From the NCBI RefSeq assembly GCF_024347335.1, contig NZ_AP025464.1, positions 310,001 through 374,000 of the forward strand: 64,000 nt of DNA. The letters are read 5' to 3'. Each line of letters begins with the position of its first letter. Position 1 is the stretch's first letter. Under the pieces are notes generated by a model that worked only from the letters and a program-made list of their open reading frames with translations, made no database searches and had not been told where the DNA came from. The translations under genes and the position numbers were made by a program. This DNA comes from Vibrio celticus. GTDB lineage: Bacteria > Pseudomonadota > Gammaproteobacteria > Enterobacterales > Vibrionaceae. This document shows, piece after piece, positions 7,360 to 16,673 of the stretch.

Positions 7360-9783
7360 ATGTCTGCATGGTTGTGCTCACTGGTAAACGGATTGAAACA
7401 CCAGCGAGTCGCAGTATTATCCGCAATCTTGTCTTCACTGATGTTGTCGCTGTTCAGTCTGAACGCCTATGCCAACGAGCAAGATCCTAATATCAACTCT
7501 GATATTTCAAAGGTCAACTCTGTAGCTTCACACGTTAGCTCTGACGCTTTACCTATCGGTTCTAAAGCCACGTATGTCGGTTCGGAAGCGTGTGTTGATT
7601 GTCATAGTGCAGAAGTCGAAGCGTGGGAGGGCTCTCATCATGATATGGCGATGAAGCATGCTACAGACGAATCTGTATTAGGCGACTTCAACGATCAAAC
7701 AGTCACACATGACGGTAAACCCAACCGATTTTTTCGCAAGGGCGAAGAGTTTTGGGTCAATATCGAAGGGCCAGACGGCCAATTCAAAGATTACAAAATC
7801 AGCTATACCTTTGCCTTTGAACCGCTTCAACAGTACATGGTTGAGTTTGAAGACGGCCGTGTGCAGTTAATTCCCTTCGCTTGGGATTCTCGGACTGAGG
7901 GCGAAGGCGGACAACGCTGGTATCACCTCTATCCTGATACCACCAACACTGATGAATTTTACTGGACCAACAGCGGTCAAAACTGGAACTTCATGTGTGC
8001 CGATTGTCATTCAACGAATCTAGAGAAAAACTACGACAGCGCGAGCAACACTTATAATACTACTTGGTCGGAGATTAACGTCGGTTGTGAAGCCTGTCAT
8101 GGCCCTGCGAGTGAGCATGTTGAACAGGCCCAGCAAACAAATAACCAGCAAGCCAAAGCCAATGGTGGAAAGGATGCTCCAGTCTCGACGCATTATGGTT
8201 TTGATCGCGACTTGTCGAAGTCGGTCAAAGAGTGGATCTATCAAGAGGGTAATTCAACCCTGCAACCAAAAGACATCATCCATACCAATCAAGTTCAAAC
8301 CTGTGCTCAATGCCACAGCCGACGTACTCAGTTGAATGAAACGGGTGACCACGTGAACGAGTCATTCTTTGATAAGTATCGCCTGAGCTTAATTACTCCT
8401 GAGCTTTACCATAACGATGGTCAAATCTACGATGAAGATTATGTCTACGGATCTTTCCTTCAATCAGTGATGGCTGAAAAAGGCGTCACTTGTACTAACT
8501 GCCACGATCCCCATACCGCAGAACTAAAAATTGCGGAAGAAGCCGTGTGTAGCCAATGTCACATTGCATCAGAATATACGCCTGAGAAGCACACATTCCA
8601 CGAAGCGAATACAGAGGCTTCACAATGTACGACTTGTCACATGCCAGAGACGACTTACATGGAGGTCGACCCAAGACGTGACCACAGTTGGCATATCCCA
8701 CGTCCTGATATTAGCCAACACATCAAAACGCCGAACGTGTGTACTAGCTGTCATGAAGATCAAACTGACCAGTGGGCCGATAAGCAAATCGGTGAGTGGT
8801 TCCCTGATTCTAAGTATCGTAACCAGCAGCATTTTGCCGTGGCCTTTTATGCTGACTCAATAGGGCACCGAGGGGCAGAGGATGCGTTGGCGTATTCGGC
8901 TCAGGATTCCAGCTTAAGCAATATCATTCGAGCATCGAGCTTAGAACGTTTGGGCGGTAATACGGGCAAGAATACGCTGATCTCGCTGGCAAGAGCGGTG
9001 AAACACGATAATGAAATGATCCGTTTGGGTGTGGTGCAAGGCTCGTCTGGTTTCCCATTTACTGACCGTTGGCAGATTCTAGAACCGCTATTGAAAGACC
9101 CTGTATTGTCGATTCGTTCAGAAACCGCAGGCGCATTAGTGCGTTATTGGGGAGAAATGAACCCTCTGCAGAAAGACCAAATCAAGCCTGCATTGGAAGA
9201 GTACATTGAAATACAGCAATTTAATGCCGATAGAGGATTTGGACGTACTAACCTAGGCAACGTTTACCGGGATTTAGGTCAGCACGACAAAGCGATTGAG
9301 TTTTATCTAGGCGCTATCGAGATTGAGCCTTATTTCGAAAACAGCTACGCCAATTTAGCGGATTTGTATCGAGCGCAAGGTAACGAGGCAAAAGCGTTGT
9401 CGACCTTGAAGCAAGGTATTGAAGCTCAGCTTAAATCGAGTGTTTTGCCATACAGCACAGGATTGTCTCTGCTTCGTGTGAAAGATTACGAACAAGCAAC
9501 GGACTACCTTAAACAAGCCGCTGAAACTGCGCAAACCAACCCTCAATATTGGTATGTGTACGGATTGGCTTTGGAAAAATCAGATGTGCTTGCAGCTAGT
9601 CAATCACTGCATAAGGCTTACCAATTTAGCCGCAATCCACAGCACCTGTATGCCCAGTGTGAAGTGTTGGCGCGAAACAGCCATATACCGGGCGTACCAA
9701 AGGCGTTTGAGCAATGTATTTCATCATTGAGCAAAGTGGCACCGCCGGAAGCCATTAACCAATTGAAAGCTAGGTTTAAATAA
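7360..9783 (+). CDS. Eight-heme cytochrome c fused to HEAT/TPR-like repeats
   Basis: This 807-residue secreted protein has a long signal peptide (about residues 1-38, ending NAYA) and eight CxxCH heme sites: CVDCH (Cys78), CADCH, CEACH, CAQCH, CTNCH, CSQCH, CTTCH and CTSCH, all in the first ~470 residues. The second half is heme-free. A HEAT-like region with LEPLLKD and an Arg-rich repeat is followed by TPR units (GNVYRDLGQHDKAIEFYLGA and ANLADLYRAQGNEAKAL). It should be a periplasmic electron carrier or multiheme oxidoreductase, with reaction unknown. The start ATG has an AAGGA Shine-Dalgarno. The C-terminal half is clearly homologous to the protein at 27641. A TPR-fused multiheme cytochrome next to sulfatases is unusual. 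Confidence 0.92.
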   Translation: MSAWLCSLVNGLKHQRVAVLSAILSSLMLSLFSLNAYANEQDPNINSDISKVNSVASHVSSDALPIGSKATYVGSEACVDCHSAEVEAWEGSHHDMAMKHATDESVLGDFNDQTVTHDGKPNRFFRKGEEFWVNIEGPDGQFKDYKISYTFAFEPLQQYMVEFEDGRVQLIPFAWDSRTEGEGGQRWYHLYPDTTNTDEFYWTNSGQNWNFMCADCHSTNLEKNYDSASNTYNTTWSEINVGCEACHGPASEHVEQAQQTNNQQAKANGGKDAPVSTHYGFDRDLSKSVKEWIYQEGNSTLQPKDIIHTNQVQTCAQCHSRRTQLNETGDHVNESFFDKYRLSLITPELYHNDGQIYDEDYVYGSFLQSVMAEKGVTCTNCHDPHTAELKIAEEAVCSQCHIASEYTPEKHTFHEANTEASQCTTCHMPETTYMEVDPRRDHSWHIPRPDISQHIKTPNVCTSCHEDQTDQWADKQIGEWFPDSKYRNQQHFAVAFYADSIGHRGAEDALAYSAQDSSLSNIIRASSLERLGGNTGKNTLISLARAVKHDNEMIRLGVVQGSSGFPFTDRWQILEPLLKDPVLSIRSETAGALVRYWGEMNPLQKDQIKPALEEYIEIQQFNADRGFGRTNLGNVYRDLGQHDKAIEFYLGAIEIEPYFENSYANLADLYRAQGNEAKALSTLKQGIEAQLKSSVLPYSTGLSLLRVKDYEQATDYLKQAAETAQTNPQYWYVYGLALEKSDVLAASQSLHKAYQFSRNPQHLYAQCEVLARNSHIPGVPKAFEQCISSLSKVAPPEAINQLKARFK

Positions 9784-9848
9784 AGCGATGAGGTGAGCTT
9801 TGCTATCGAGCTTGCTGCTTATTCCGCTTGTAACCAATTATCGTGTTT

Positions 9849-9863
9849 ATAACTAATAGTTAT
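9849..9863. promoter_or_regulatory. Candidate LysR-type operator (ATAAC-N5-GTTAT)
   Basis: ATAACTAATAGTTAT is a perfect 15-bp inverted repeat with T-N11-A spacing, 50 bp before the MoxR start codon. A related half-site, TAACCAAT, lies just upstream at 9832-9839. The same arms occur between the sulfatase genes at 5370. Confidence 0.4.
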
Positions 9864-9913
9864 GGGGCTTGTGAGTAGGATGTACGCAGCCAGATTGAAT
9901 TAAGGGAAGACCT

Positions 9914-10897
9914 ATGAACCATGCGCAACAAGCAATAAACCAACTGATTGAACAAACAGAGAAAAGTGTTATCGGTCAGAGCCACGTCGTTCGGGCTCTG
10001 GTGATAGGGTTATTGACTAATGGCCATGTGCTTTTAGAGGGACTTCCCGGTACAGCGAAAACTCGCTCAGTAAAATCGCTGGCGAATCTACTGAACACCA
10101 GTTTTGGTCGAATTCAGTTTACGCCAGACCTACTGCCATCTGATGTGACGGGTACGGAGGTGTATCAGGAGCTTGATGGGAAGCCTCAGTTGCATTTCCA
10201 ACCGGGTCCTATTTTCAACAGCATTGTCTTAGCCGATGAAGTGAACCGTGCGCCTGCAAAAGTACAGGCTGCTCTGCTTGAAGCGATGGCGGAAGGGACG
10301 ATTACGGTGGGTGGTCAAACTCATATTCTGCCAGATCTGTTCATGGTATTAGCTACGCAAAACCCAGTTGAGCAAGAAGGTACATATCCACTCCCTGAAG
10401 CTCAAATGGACCGTTTCATCATGAAAGTGACAGTCGACTATCCAGAAGATGAAGCTGAACGCGACATTATTCGACTTGTGCGCAGTGAGGAACTCGGTAG
10501 CGAAACCAGTTCAGAATTAGTCACACCCCAGCATATTGAACCTGAGTTAGTGCTCGAGGCACGTCGCCAACTTCCAGACATTGCCGTTTCCGATTTAGTT
10601 GAGAACTACATTGTGGCCTTGGTGATGGCGACTCGTAAGCCAGAGCGTTACCCAGAATCAAACTTGTCTAAATGGATTGAGATTGGTTCAAGCCCGCGTG
10701 CTTCCATCGCGTTGGATAAATGTGCTCGCGCTTATGCATGGCTGCAAGGGCGTGACCACGTCACGTTAGACGATGTGCGTGCCATGTTACCAACCGTATT
10801 AGGTCACCGATTCTCGTTGTCTTACGATGCATTGGCCGATGGCGTTGATCATCAAAGAGTGGTTGAAGAACTGCTTGATAATGTTGAGATCGGATAA
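9914..10897 (+). CDS. MoxR-family AAA+ ATPase
   Basis: This 327-residue cytosolic AAA+ chaperone-like ATPase has Walker A GLPGTAKT (residues 43-50) and Walker B VLADEVNRAP (about 105-114). It also has sensor 1 in ATQNPVEQEGTYPLPEAQMDRF and the usual MoxR C-terminal lid. MoxR proteins act with von Willebrand A domain partners in assembly or maturation of envelope or metalloenzyme complexes. It is the first gene of a six-gene run on the same strand: DUF58, DUF4381, two VWA membrane proteins and BatD follow with gaps of no more than 12 bp or overlaps. The start has a GGGAAG Shine-Dalgarno. No specific client is known. The position beside sulfatase and cytochrome genes suggests one among them (inference). 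Confidence 0.94.
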   Translation: MNHAQQAINQLIEQTEKSVIGQSHVVRALVIGLLTNGHVLLEGLPGTAKTRSVKSLANLLNTSFGRIQFTPDLLPSDVTGTEVYQELDGKPQLHFQPGPIFNSIVLADEVNRAPAKVQAALLEAMAEGTITVGGQTHILPDLFMVLATQNPVEQEGTYPLPEAQMDRFIMKVTVDYPEDEAERDIIRLVRSEELGSETSSELVTPQHIEPELVLEARRQLPDIAVSDLVENYIVALVMATRKPERYPESNLSKWIEIGSSPRASIALDKCARAYAWLQGRDHVTLDDVRAMLPTVLGHRFSLSYDALADGVDHQRVVEELLDNVEIG

Positions 10898-10909
10898 CTA
10901 GGGGACGTC

Positions 10910-11872
10910 ATGGCGAAGCCAACACAAGCTCCCAAATCGCAAGGCCTTGATCCACGACTGTACTGTGACTATTCAAGGTTAGTGCGAATTCAGGCTCAAG
11001 CTGAGTCGTTTTCTCTACTGCCTCATCTAAAGGCGGGCAGTGTGCTGTCGGGTAGACACAACTCATTGTTCCGAGGTCGAGGCTTGAATTTTGAGGAGTT
11101 ACGTCACTACCAACTTGGTGATGACATTCGTAACCTCGATTGGAAAGTTACGATGCGAACAGGTAAACCTCATGTTCGTAGTTATACCGAAGAGAAAGAC
11201 CGTAATGTGATGATCTGTGTTGATCAACGCAGCTCGATGTTCTTTGCTTCTCAAAATACCATGAAATCCGTTGTGGCCGCTGAAGTGGCGGCACTGTGTG
11301 GGTGGCGAGTGCTAAAAGATGGTGACCGTGTCGGCTTCGTTTTAGCTTCACACCAAAAGCTCTTTCATACCAAAGCGCAGCGTTCTCAATCGAACTTATT
11401 GGCTCAACTAAAACACCTCACCAAAGCCAATCAAAGCTTAGGTGTCAGTGTGAGCGACAGCCAAGGTGTTGGGTTTAGCCAGTGGATTGAACTGATCAAA
11501 CGTATGAGATTGAAGCAGTCGACCTTAATCTTTATTAGTGATTGGCGAGATTGCCAAGAGCAACATCTTGAACGACTCAAACAACTGCAACAACACAACG
11601 ATATCTTAGCCATTATGGTGACCGATCCATTAGAGCAATCATTGCCTCAAGATTTAGCAAGCGCAAATTGGGTGGTGGGTGATGGTCGTTTTCAACTTAA
11701 TCTGGATAGCCAATCTAAGGTAAACCTCGCGAGTGAAAGTCTTGCTCAGAAAGCGGCACTTCAGAAACAGTCCCTTGCTAAATTGATGGCGATGAAAAAC
11801 CTCCCTTATATAGAATTAGACACGTCGGGCAATCACATATCACAGCTGCATAAGCTAGTGGGAGGGCGCTAA
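10910..11872 (+). CDS. DUF58 domain protein
   Basis: This 320-residue soluble protein is of the DUF58 family, the usual second gene of MoxR operons. The family signature is present: GRGLNFEELRHYQLGDDIRNLDWK, then RTGKPHVRSYTEEKDRNVMICVD, where the last strand begins a VWA-like fold whose metal site is D-Q-R-S-S. The C-terminal part is a degenerate VWA Rossmann domain (LIFISDWRD, ILAIMVTDPLEQ). No membrane segment is evident, unlike some DUF58 proteins. It lies 12 bp after the MoxR gene and directly abuts the next gene, so it is co-transcribed. The role is probably as a VWA-type partner of the MoxR ATPase. Confidence 0.92.
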   Translation: MAKPTQAPKSQGLDPRLYCDYSRLVRIQAQAESFSLLPHLKAGSVLSGRHNSLFRGRGLNFEELRHYQLGDDIRNLDWKVTMRTGKPHVRSYTEEKDRNVMICVDQRSSMFFASQNTMKSVVAAEVAALCGWRVLKDGDRVGFVLASHQKLFHTKAQRSQSNLLAQLKHLTKANQSLGVSVSDSQGVGFSQWIELIKRMRLKQSTLIFISDWRDCQEQHLERLKQLQQHNDILAIMVTDPLEQSLPQDLASANWVVGDGRFQLNLDSQSKVNLASESLAQKAALQKQSLAKLMAMKNLPYIELDTSGNHISQLHKLVGGR

Positions 11873-12433
11873 ATGGCTGTTGAACATACTCCTCCAAGTA
11901 CCTATATCCTCCGCGAACTGCACGATGTAGCGATTCCTGACAGTGTGAGCTGGGCTCCTCAAACGGTCGGCTGGAAGACCCTCGGCGTTATTCTGTTATT
12001 GGTCGCTATCTATCTGGCTTATCGTTTGGCGCAGAGATGGTGGAATAACCGTTATCGTAAAGAAGCGCTTCAAGAGCTCATGGTATTGGATGCACGAGAC
12101 AAGAACTCAACCGAACGAACCTTCAAGGTACTGAAAGTGGTGCTTCGCTACCTAGACAGCAGCAATGCTAAGTTGTTTGGTCAAGCTTATGTGGACCGTT
12201 TGAACGCTTACCTGCCTGTTAGTGCTAACACCTGTGAAAACAGCAATGCGTTCTTTGCCGATGAAGTTTCGGAATTATGGATGCAGAGCCTAATTGACCC
12301 TAATGTTCGTTTGAGCTCTGAACAACGTTTAGAAGTGATTCAAACCGCGATGATGTGGCTAAAACTTCATAAACCAGATCTACAAGCGAAACCGGATGTA
12401 CAAGCAAAACCAGAGGGGCAAGACAATGTTTGA
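11873..12433 (+). CDS. DUF4381 membrane protein of the MoxR/Bat operon
   Basis: This 186-residue protein has one clear transmembrane helix at about residues 35-53 (LGVILLLVAIYLAYRLA) after a short N-terminal region with LHDVAIPDSVSWAPQT, the DUF4381 hallmark. It is followed by a basic stretch and a helical cytosolic domain. The ATG immediately follows the stop of the DUF58 gene and has a GGGAGG Shine-Dalgarno. Its last codons overlap the start of the BatA gene by 8 bp. The C-terminus contains a short repeated Lys/Pro/Asp/Gln-rich tail (KPDLQAKPDVQAKPEGQ). Its biochemical role is unknown. The family occurs almost only between DUF58 and VWA genes. Confidence 0.88.
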   Translation: MAVEHTPPSTYILRELHDVAIPDSVSWAPQTVGWKTLGVILLLVAIYLAYRLAQRWWNNRYRKEALQELMVLDARDKNSTERTFKVLKVVLRYLDSSNAKLFGQAYVDRLNAYLPVSANTCENSNAFFADEVSELWMQSLIDPNVRLSSEQRLEVIQTAMMWLKLHKPDLQAKPDVQAKPEGQDNV

Positions 12434-13505
12434 TGTTTTATCTGCCAGCTTTGAATTTGCGCACCCGCTATGGTTTATCGCGCTGCCTCTGCCGTTGTTG
12501 GTCTACTTTGCCGTGCCAGCTTATCGGACTAAGCAAATGGCGATTAAGGTGCCATTTTTTCGAGATCTGGTTGAAGCGATTGGGGAAGCTCCGTCAGAAG
12601 GTGCCAGCCAGTTAACACCAAGCTGGTGGCAACGAACCACGCTCATTATTACTTGGGTATTGGTCGTGTGCGCGTTAGCGAAACCAACCATTCTTGGTGA
12701 GCCACAGGTTCGTGAACAATTGGGTCGTGATGTGATGGTGGTGGTCGATTTATCCGGCTCAATGGCGGAGCAAGATTTTACCTCTAAACAAGGCGATAAA
12801 ATCTCTCGTTTAGATGCGACCAAAGAGGTGTTAGCCGATTTTGCGAAAACTAGAAAAGGAGACCGACTCGGTTTGATCTTGTTTGGTGATGCAGCGTTTG
12901 TACAAACACCGTTTACAGCTGACCAAGATGTGTGGCTTGAACTGCTTAATCAAACCGATGTCGCTATGGCAGGGCAAAGTACCCACCTAGGCGATGCAAT
13001 TGGCTTGGCGATCAAGGTGTTTGAACAGAGTGAAAAACAAAGTGCAGCCGTTCAAGATTCAAACGTCGATACCAACGAAAAAGAGAAAGTCGTGATCGTA
13101 TTAACAGACGGTAATGATACAGGAAGTTTTGTTGAGCCTATTGATGCCGCAAAAGTCGCCAAGGCTAAAGGCGTTCGAATTCACGTGATTGCGATGGGCG
13201 ACCCGCAAACCGTTGGAGAGGTTGCTCTGGATATGGAAACCATCAAGCGTGTGGCTCAAGAGTCTGGTGGCGAAGCCTTTGAAGCACTTAACCGCGATGA
13301 ATTGACTAAAGCCTACGCTCAGATCGGTGAACTAGAACCACAGTTATATGAAAGTACCACTTATCGTCCTAAACAGGGACTGCACCATTACTTAATGGCG
13401 ATTGTTGTTGTGATGTATTTGACCGCGTTCAGCTTAGCAACGATACGCCGAAGATCGCTGCTCGCTTCTTCGGCTAAGAATTTGAAAGGAGAGAGTGATG
13501 CCTGA
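12426..13505 (+). CDS. BatA-like VWA-domain membrane protein
   Basis: This is about 359 residues from the ATG at 12426, chosen because GAGGGG lies about eight bases upstream; an in-frame ATG at 12396 has no such site. Hydrophobic segments near residues 14-31 and 73-88 anchor it, and a third lies near the C-terminus (YLMAIVVVMYLTAFSLA). The VWA domain between them has an intact metal-ion-dependent adhesion site: DLSGS at residues 108-112, a conserved Thr in STHLGDAI, and LTDGNDTGS. It resembles BatA of the Bacteroides aerotolerance operon and related MoxR-linked proteins. It should expose the VWA domain as a protein-interaction module for the MoxR complex. Confidence 0.92.
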   Translation: MFDVLSASFEFAHPLWFIALPLPLLVYFAVPAYRTKQMAIKVPFFRDLVEAIGEAPSEGASQLTPSWWQRTTLIITWVLVVCALAKPTILGEPQVREQLGRDVMVVVDLSGSMAEQDFTSKQGDKISRLDATKEVLADFAKTRKGDRLGLILFGDAAFVQTPFTADQDVWLELLNQTDVAMAGQSTHLGDAIGLAIKVFEQSEKQSAAVQDSNVDTNEKEKVVIVLTDGNDTGSFVEPIDAAKVAKAKGVRIHVIAMGDPQTVGEVALDMETIKRVAQESGGEAFEALNRDELTKAYAQIGELEPQLYESTTYRPKQGLHHYLMAIVVVMYLTAFSLATIRRRSLLASSAKNLKGESDA

Positions 13506-15216
13506 TTCTCTCACGATACAACAGTTCTTTACCCAGTTTCATTTTATCCGACCATTGTGGTTGTTGGCCTTTATCCCAATGTTTTTCCTGTTATGGGTTC
13601 GTTGGAGAGAAGATACAAAACCAACGTGGAAAGACATTCTACCGGCACATTTACGTGATGCATTGACGATTGGCGAAACAGGCTGGCGCAAGCAACTGCC
13701 GTTGAAGCTATTGGTGGTGATTGTGACTATCGCCATCATTATCTGTTCTGGCCCAACATGGCAACGTGAAGCATCGCCATTTGGTGAAGATAAAGCGTCG
13801 ATGTTGGTTGTGCTCGATAATAGTGAATCTATGCTCGTTAAGGATTTGCCTCCAAGTCGCTTGGAACGATCTAAGCAGAAAATTAGAGACTTATTGGCAG
13901 CTCGCAAAGGCGGTAATACGGGCTTAGTGGTTTACGCAGGCAGCGCACACGTGGCGATGCCTGTCACTCAAGACAGCAAGGTATTCGAACCGTTTCTTGC
14001 GGCTATCACACCCGACATTATGCCGGTTTCAGGTAAATCAGCAGAAGAAGCGTTGCCGCTCATCAATCAGCAATTGTCTGGTGAGTTAGGTTCGTCAGTG
14101 TTGTTGGTATCAGATGGTGTGAATCCAAGCACCATTAGGGCGTACGAGAGTTTCTTTAACGACAATCCGTATCAGTTGCTCATTCTAGCCGCAGGAAATA
14201 GCAATGTGGTGAGTGATAATCCAGTCGATCTCGATTCATTGCGTAGCTTAGCGAGCAAGACGGACGGACGAGTGGTTGAGGTGACCGTTGATGATTCGGA
14301 TATCCAACAACTGAACAGAGCGGTTGAAAGAAACATGCAGCTCAACGGCGAATCTTCAATGCCTTGGAAAGACATGGGCTATGGCTTGCTTATCCCAATG
14401 GCGATTATCATGTTGTTGTGGTTCAGAAAAGGCTGGCTGGTGCAGTGGTGTGTCGTTGGTCTAGTGATTTCGGGCAGCCTGTATTCACCAAGCATTTTGG
14501 CGAAAACCGTCAACTTAACCGCTGAGAAACCCGTTGTGGTGGAGTCGGTTACGGCTTGGGACAAAACAGCTCAATGGTGGTGGGACTTATGGTTAACACC
14601 CGATCAGCAAGGTCAACGCCTGTTGAACCAGAAGGAATACCTTGAAGCGGCAAAACATTTCACAGACCCCATGAGAAAAGGCGCGGCTTACTACTATGCT
14701 CGTGATTTTAAGCTCGCTCACAGTGCATTCCTGCAAACCAAAACTGACCTTGGTTTGTACAATGCAGCCAGTGCGTTAGCTAGGCAGCGTGAATACCTTG
14801 CGGCGCGAGACCTTTTGAAGTCACTAAGCGAGAAAGAGGATCTTTCACCTGAACTAAGAACGGATGTGGAAAATAACCTTGCTGTGCTTAGCGGGATTGT
14901 CGAAGAGGTAAACCGAACCAGTGAAAGTCAGTCCGGAACTACAGATGGCCCTGAAGAGTCGTTAGAACTCGAAGACGATCAGCCACGAACGGGTGATGGC
15001 GTCGAAGAAGAAACGGTAGCGGAATTGATGCTCAAGGAAACGCTGAACGCCAATGAAATCTTGGGCAGCCAAGAGCTTGCCGACAAGTGGTTAAAACGCG
15101 TCGAAGCTGACCCTAAGTTCTTCTTGAAGTCGAAATTTCAAATTCAATTAAGAGACCCTGCACCTTCGATAGAACAGACACCGAAACAGGCATCAAAACA
15201 GGAGCAAGCACAATGA
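13498..15216 (+). CDS. BatB-like VWA membrane protein fused to a TPR (BatC-like) domain
   Basis: About 572 residues. The ATG at 13498 (or the adjoining GTG at 13495) overlaps the end of the BatA gene. Two N-terminal membrane helices precede a VWA domain with metal site DNSES (about residues 107-111) and LLVSDGVNPS; a third and fourth hydrophobic stretch follow (about 295-335). After that comes a TPR-like region (LLNQKEYLEAAKHFTDP, then GAAYYYARDFKLAHSAFLQ), and finally an acidic tail. In Bacteroides BatB and BatC are separate, so this is a fusion, a form common in gammaproteobacteria. Its stop overlaps the start of the BatD gene as ATGA. Confidence 0.92.
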   Translation: MPDSLTIQQFFTQFHFIRPLWLLAFIPMFFLLWVRWREDTKPTWKDILPAHLRDALTIGETGWRKQLPLKLLVVIVTIAIIICSGPTWQREASPFGEDKASMLVVLDNSESMLVKDLPPSRLERSKQKIRDLLAARKGGNTGLVVYAGSAHVAMPVTQDSKVFEPFLAAITPDIMPVSGKSAEEALPLINQQLSGELGSSVLLVSDGVNPSTIRAYESFFNDNPYQLLILAAGNSNVVSDNPVDLDSLRSLASKTDGRVVEVTVDDSDIQQLNRAVERNMQLNGESSMPWKDMGYGLLIPMAIIMLLWFRKGWLVQWCVVGLVISGSLYSPSILAKTVNLTAEKPVVVESVTAWDKTAQWWWDLWLTPDQQGQRLLNQKEYLEAAKHFTDPMRKGAAYYYARDFKLAHSAFLQTKTDLGLYNAASALARQREYLAARDLLKSLSEKEDLSPELRTDVENNLAVLSGIVEEVNRTSESQSGTTDGPEESLELEDDQPRTGDGVEEETVAELMLKETLNANEILGSQELADKWLKRVEADPKFFLKSKFQIQLRDPAPSIEQTPKQASKQEQAQ

Positions 15217-16595
15217 GTCGATACGATTTAGCTCTTGAAGCGATTCAATCAAAGGGAGTGCGATTCACAGCTCGTACATGGTTGCTGTCGATGGCTCTAA
15301 TGTTGAGTTGTGTTTTTCCTGCTGTTGCTTCTGCTGCTGATATCTTCGATCTGCAAAAAAGTGGTGATGTGGAGCTTATCGCTTGGATTGGCGAGAAACC
15401 CAAGTCAGGCGATAAGATAACGCCGACCAAAGTGAGCGTAAATGAGCAGGTGATTCTGAACATTGAGGTGGCGACACCGCGCTGGTTAACAGGCGGCACT
15501 CGAATTGGCAGTATCGAAATCCCTAACGTGATCGCTAAGCAGCGTAATCAACTCGCGACGAACTACACAGAAAGAGTCGGTGGTACTACATGGTCACGTC
15601 AGCGTTGGGAAGTGACGCTTTATCCGATGACTTCCGGTGAGTTTGTTATTCCAACCGTACCGGTTCGTATCCAAGTTTCTGCTCCTGATGGTTCAAACGT
15701 TGGTGGCACGCTTTACACGCAACCCATTAAGTTTGAAGCTTCATTACCTTCAGGTTTGTTAAGTGATGAATCGCCTTGGTTTTCTGCAACCGATGTGGAT
15801 GTTGAACAGGAATGGCAACGTTCGAATGAAAGCTTGAAAGTTGGCGATGCGGTTACTCGTACCGTGACGATCAAAGCCAAAGACAGCTTGTCTGTGTTGT
15901 TGCCAGATGTGCTAACCAACGAGTCCACTCAACAGTTCCAAGCTTACCCACAGCCCAACCGTTTGGATGATACACAAGAACGTGGTGATTATCGCTCAAG
16001 CCGAGTTGAAGAGACGGTATATGTGATTCAACAAGGTGGTGAGTTTACGCTCCCAGAGTTTTCATTTCAGTGGTGGGACAGCAAAAATCAACGCCTTGAA
16101 AACGTGGTGATAAAAGGAGAAGTGTTTGAAGCCAAACACACAGTCCAATCTTTCATCAAAGCCTACATGTCGTTGTTTATTACGGTTGGTTTGGCGTTGT
16201 TAGCCTGCATTGCGTTGATTGTTTCTGTTAAGCGTTACTACGCAAATCGCCCAACACCGAGTTGGCTAGTATTACGTCGCTTACTCAAGCAAGGTAATTG
16301 GGCTGCATTAAGAACCTTTATCTACCGTCAATTGCGCAGAGAAACCGCTCAGTTGGAACTGAATAAAGCGCAGCTAAGTAAAGAGCAACTGGGTAAAGCG
16401 AACGAACAAAAGCGTTGGCTAGAAGATAGCGAAGCCCTTCAACAAGGAAGTGAAGATAAAAACGTATTCACTCGTTTATGGAAAGGGTTACGTAACTTGC
16501 CCAACGACAAATCAAGCCAGAGTAAACCTCGTTCAATTGCCGCTCGCTTGAAAATCCCTAAAGCCTTGCCAGACTTAAAAGATAGAACTAAGTAG
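15213..16595 (+). CDS. BatD-like membrane protein
   Basis: This 460-residue protein has an N-terminal signal or anchor (about residues 20-42, ending ASAAD). A long extracytoplasmic beta-rich part follows (PTKVSVNEQVILNIEVATP, VTLYPMTSGEFVIPTVPVRI, QQGGEFTLPEFSFQWWD), characteristic of the BatD or oxygen-tolerance family. A transmembrane helix at about 318-335 and a charged cytosolic tail complete it. It is translationally coupled to BatB by an ATGA overlap and is the last gene of the MoxR operon; a hairpin follows. It probably works as the periplasmic partner of the two VWA proteins. Precise function is unknown. Confidence 0.9.
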   Translation: MSRYDLALEAIQSKGVRFTARTWLLSMALMLSCVFPAVASAADIFDLQKSGDVELIAWIGEKPKSGDKITPTKVSVNEQVILNIEVATPRWLTGGTRIGSIEIPNVIAKQRNQLATNYTERVGGTTWSRQRWEVTLYPMTSGEFVIPTVPVRIQVSAPDGSNVGGTLYTQPIKFEASLPSGLLSDESPWFSATDVDVEQEWQRSNESLKVGDAVTRTVTIKAKDSLSVLLPDVLTNESTQQFQAYPQPNRLDDTQERGDYRSSRVEETVYVIQQGGEFTLPEFSFQWWDSKNQRLENVVIKGEVFEAKHTVQSFIKAYMSLFITVGLALLACIALIVSVKRYYANRPTPSWLVLRRLLKQGNWAALRTFIYRQLRRETAQLELNKAQLSKEQLGKANEQKRWLEDSEALQQGSEDKNVFTRLWKGLRNLPNDKSSQSKPRSIAARLKIPKALPDLKDRTK

Positions 16596-16627
16596 CAAAC
16601 TTTAGTCATTCGCATCGAACATAATCG

Positions 16628-16660
16628 GCAGGTTCTCTACTATGGGGAACCTGCTTCTTT
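16628..16660 (+). terminator. Probable terminator of the MoxR/Bat operon
   Basis: An 8-bp stem GCAGGTTC/GAACCTGC (16628-16635 with 16647-16654) with an 11-nt loop is followed by TTCTTT. It sits between the BatD stop and the LysR start. The T tract is imperfect. Confidence 0.65.
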
Positions 16661-16673
16661 AATATGGAACTGT

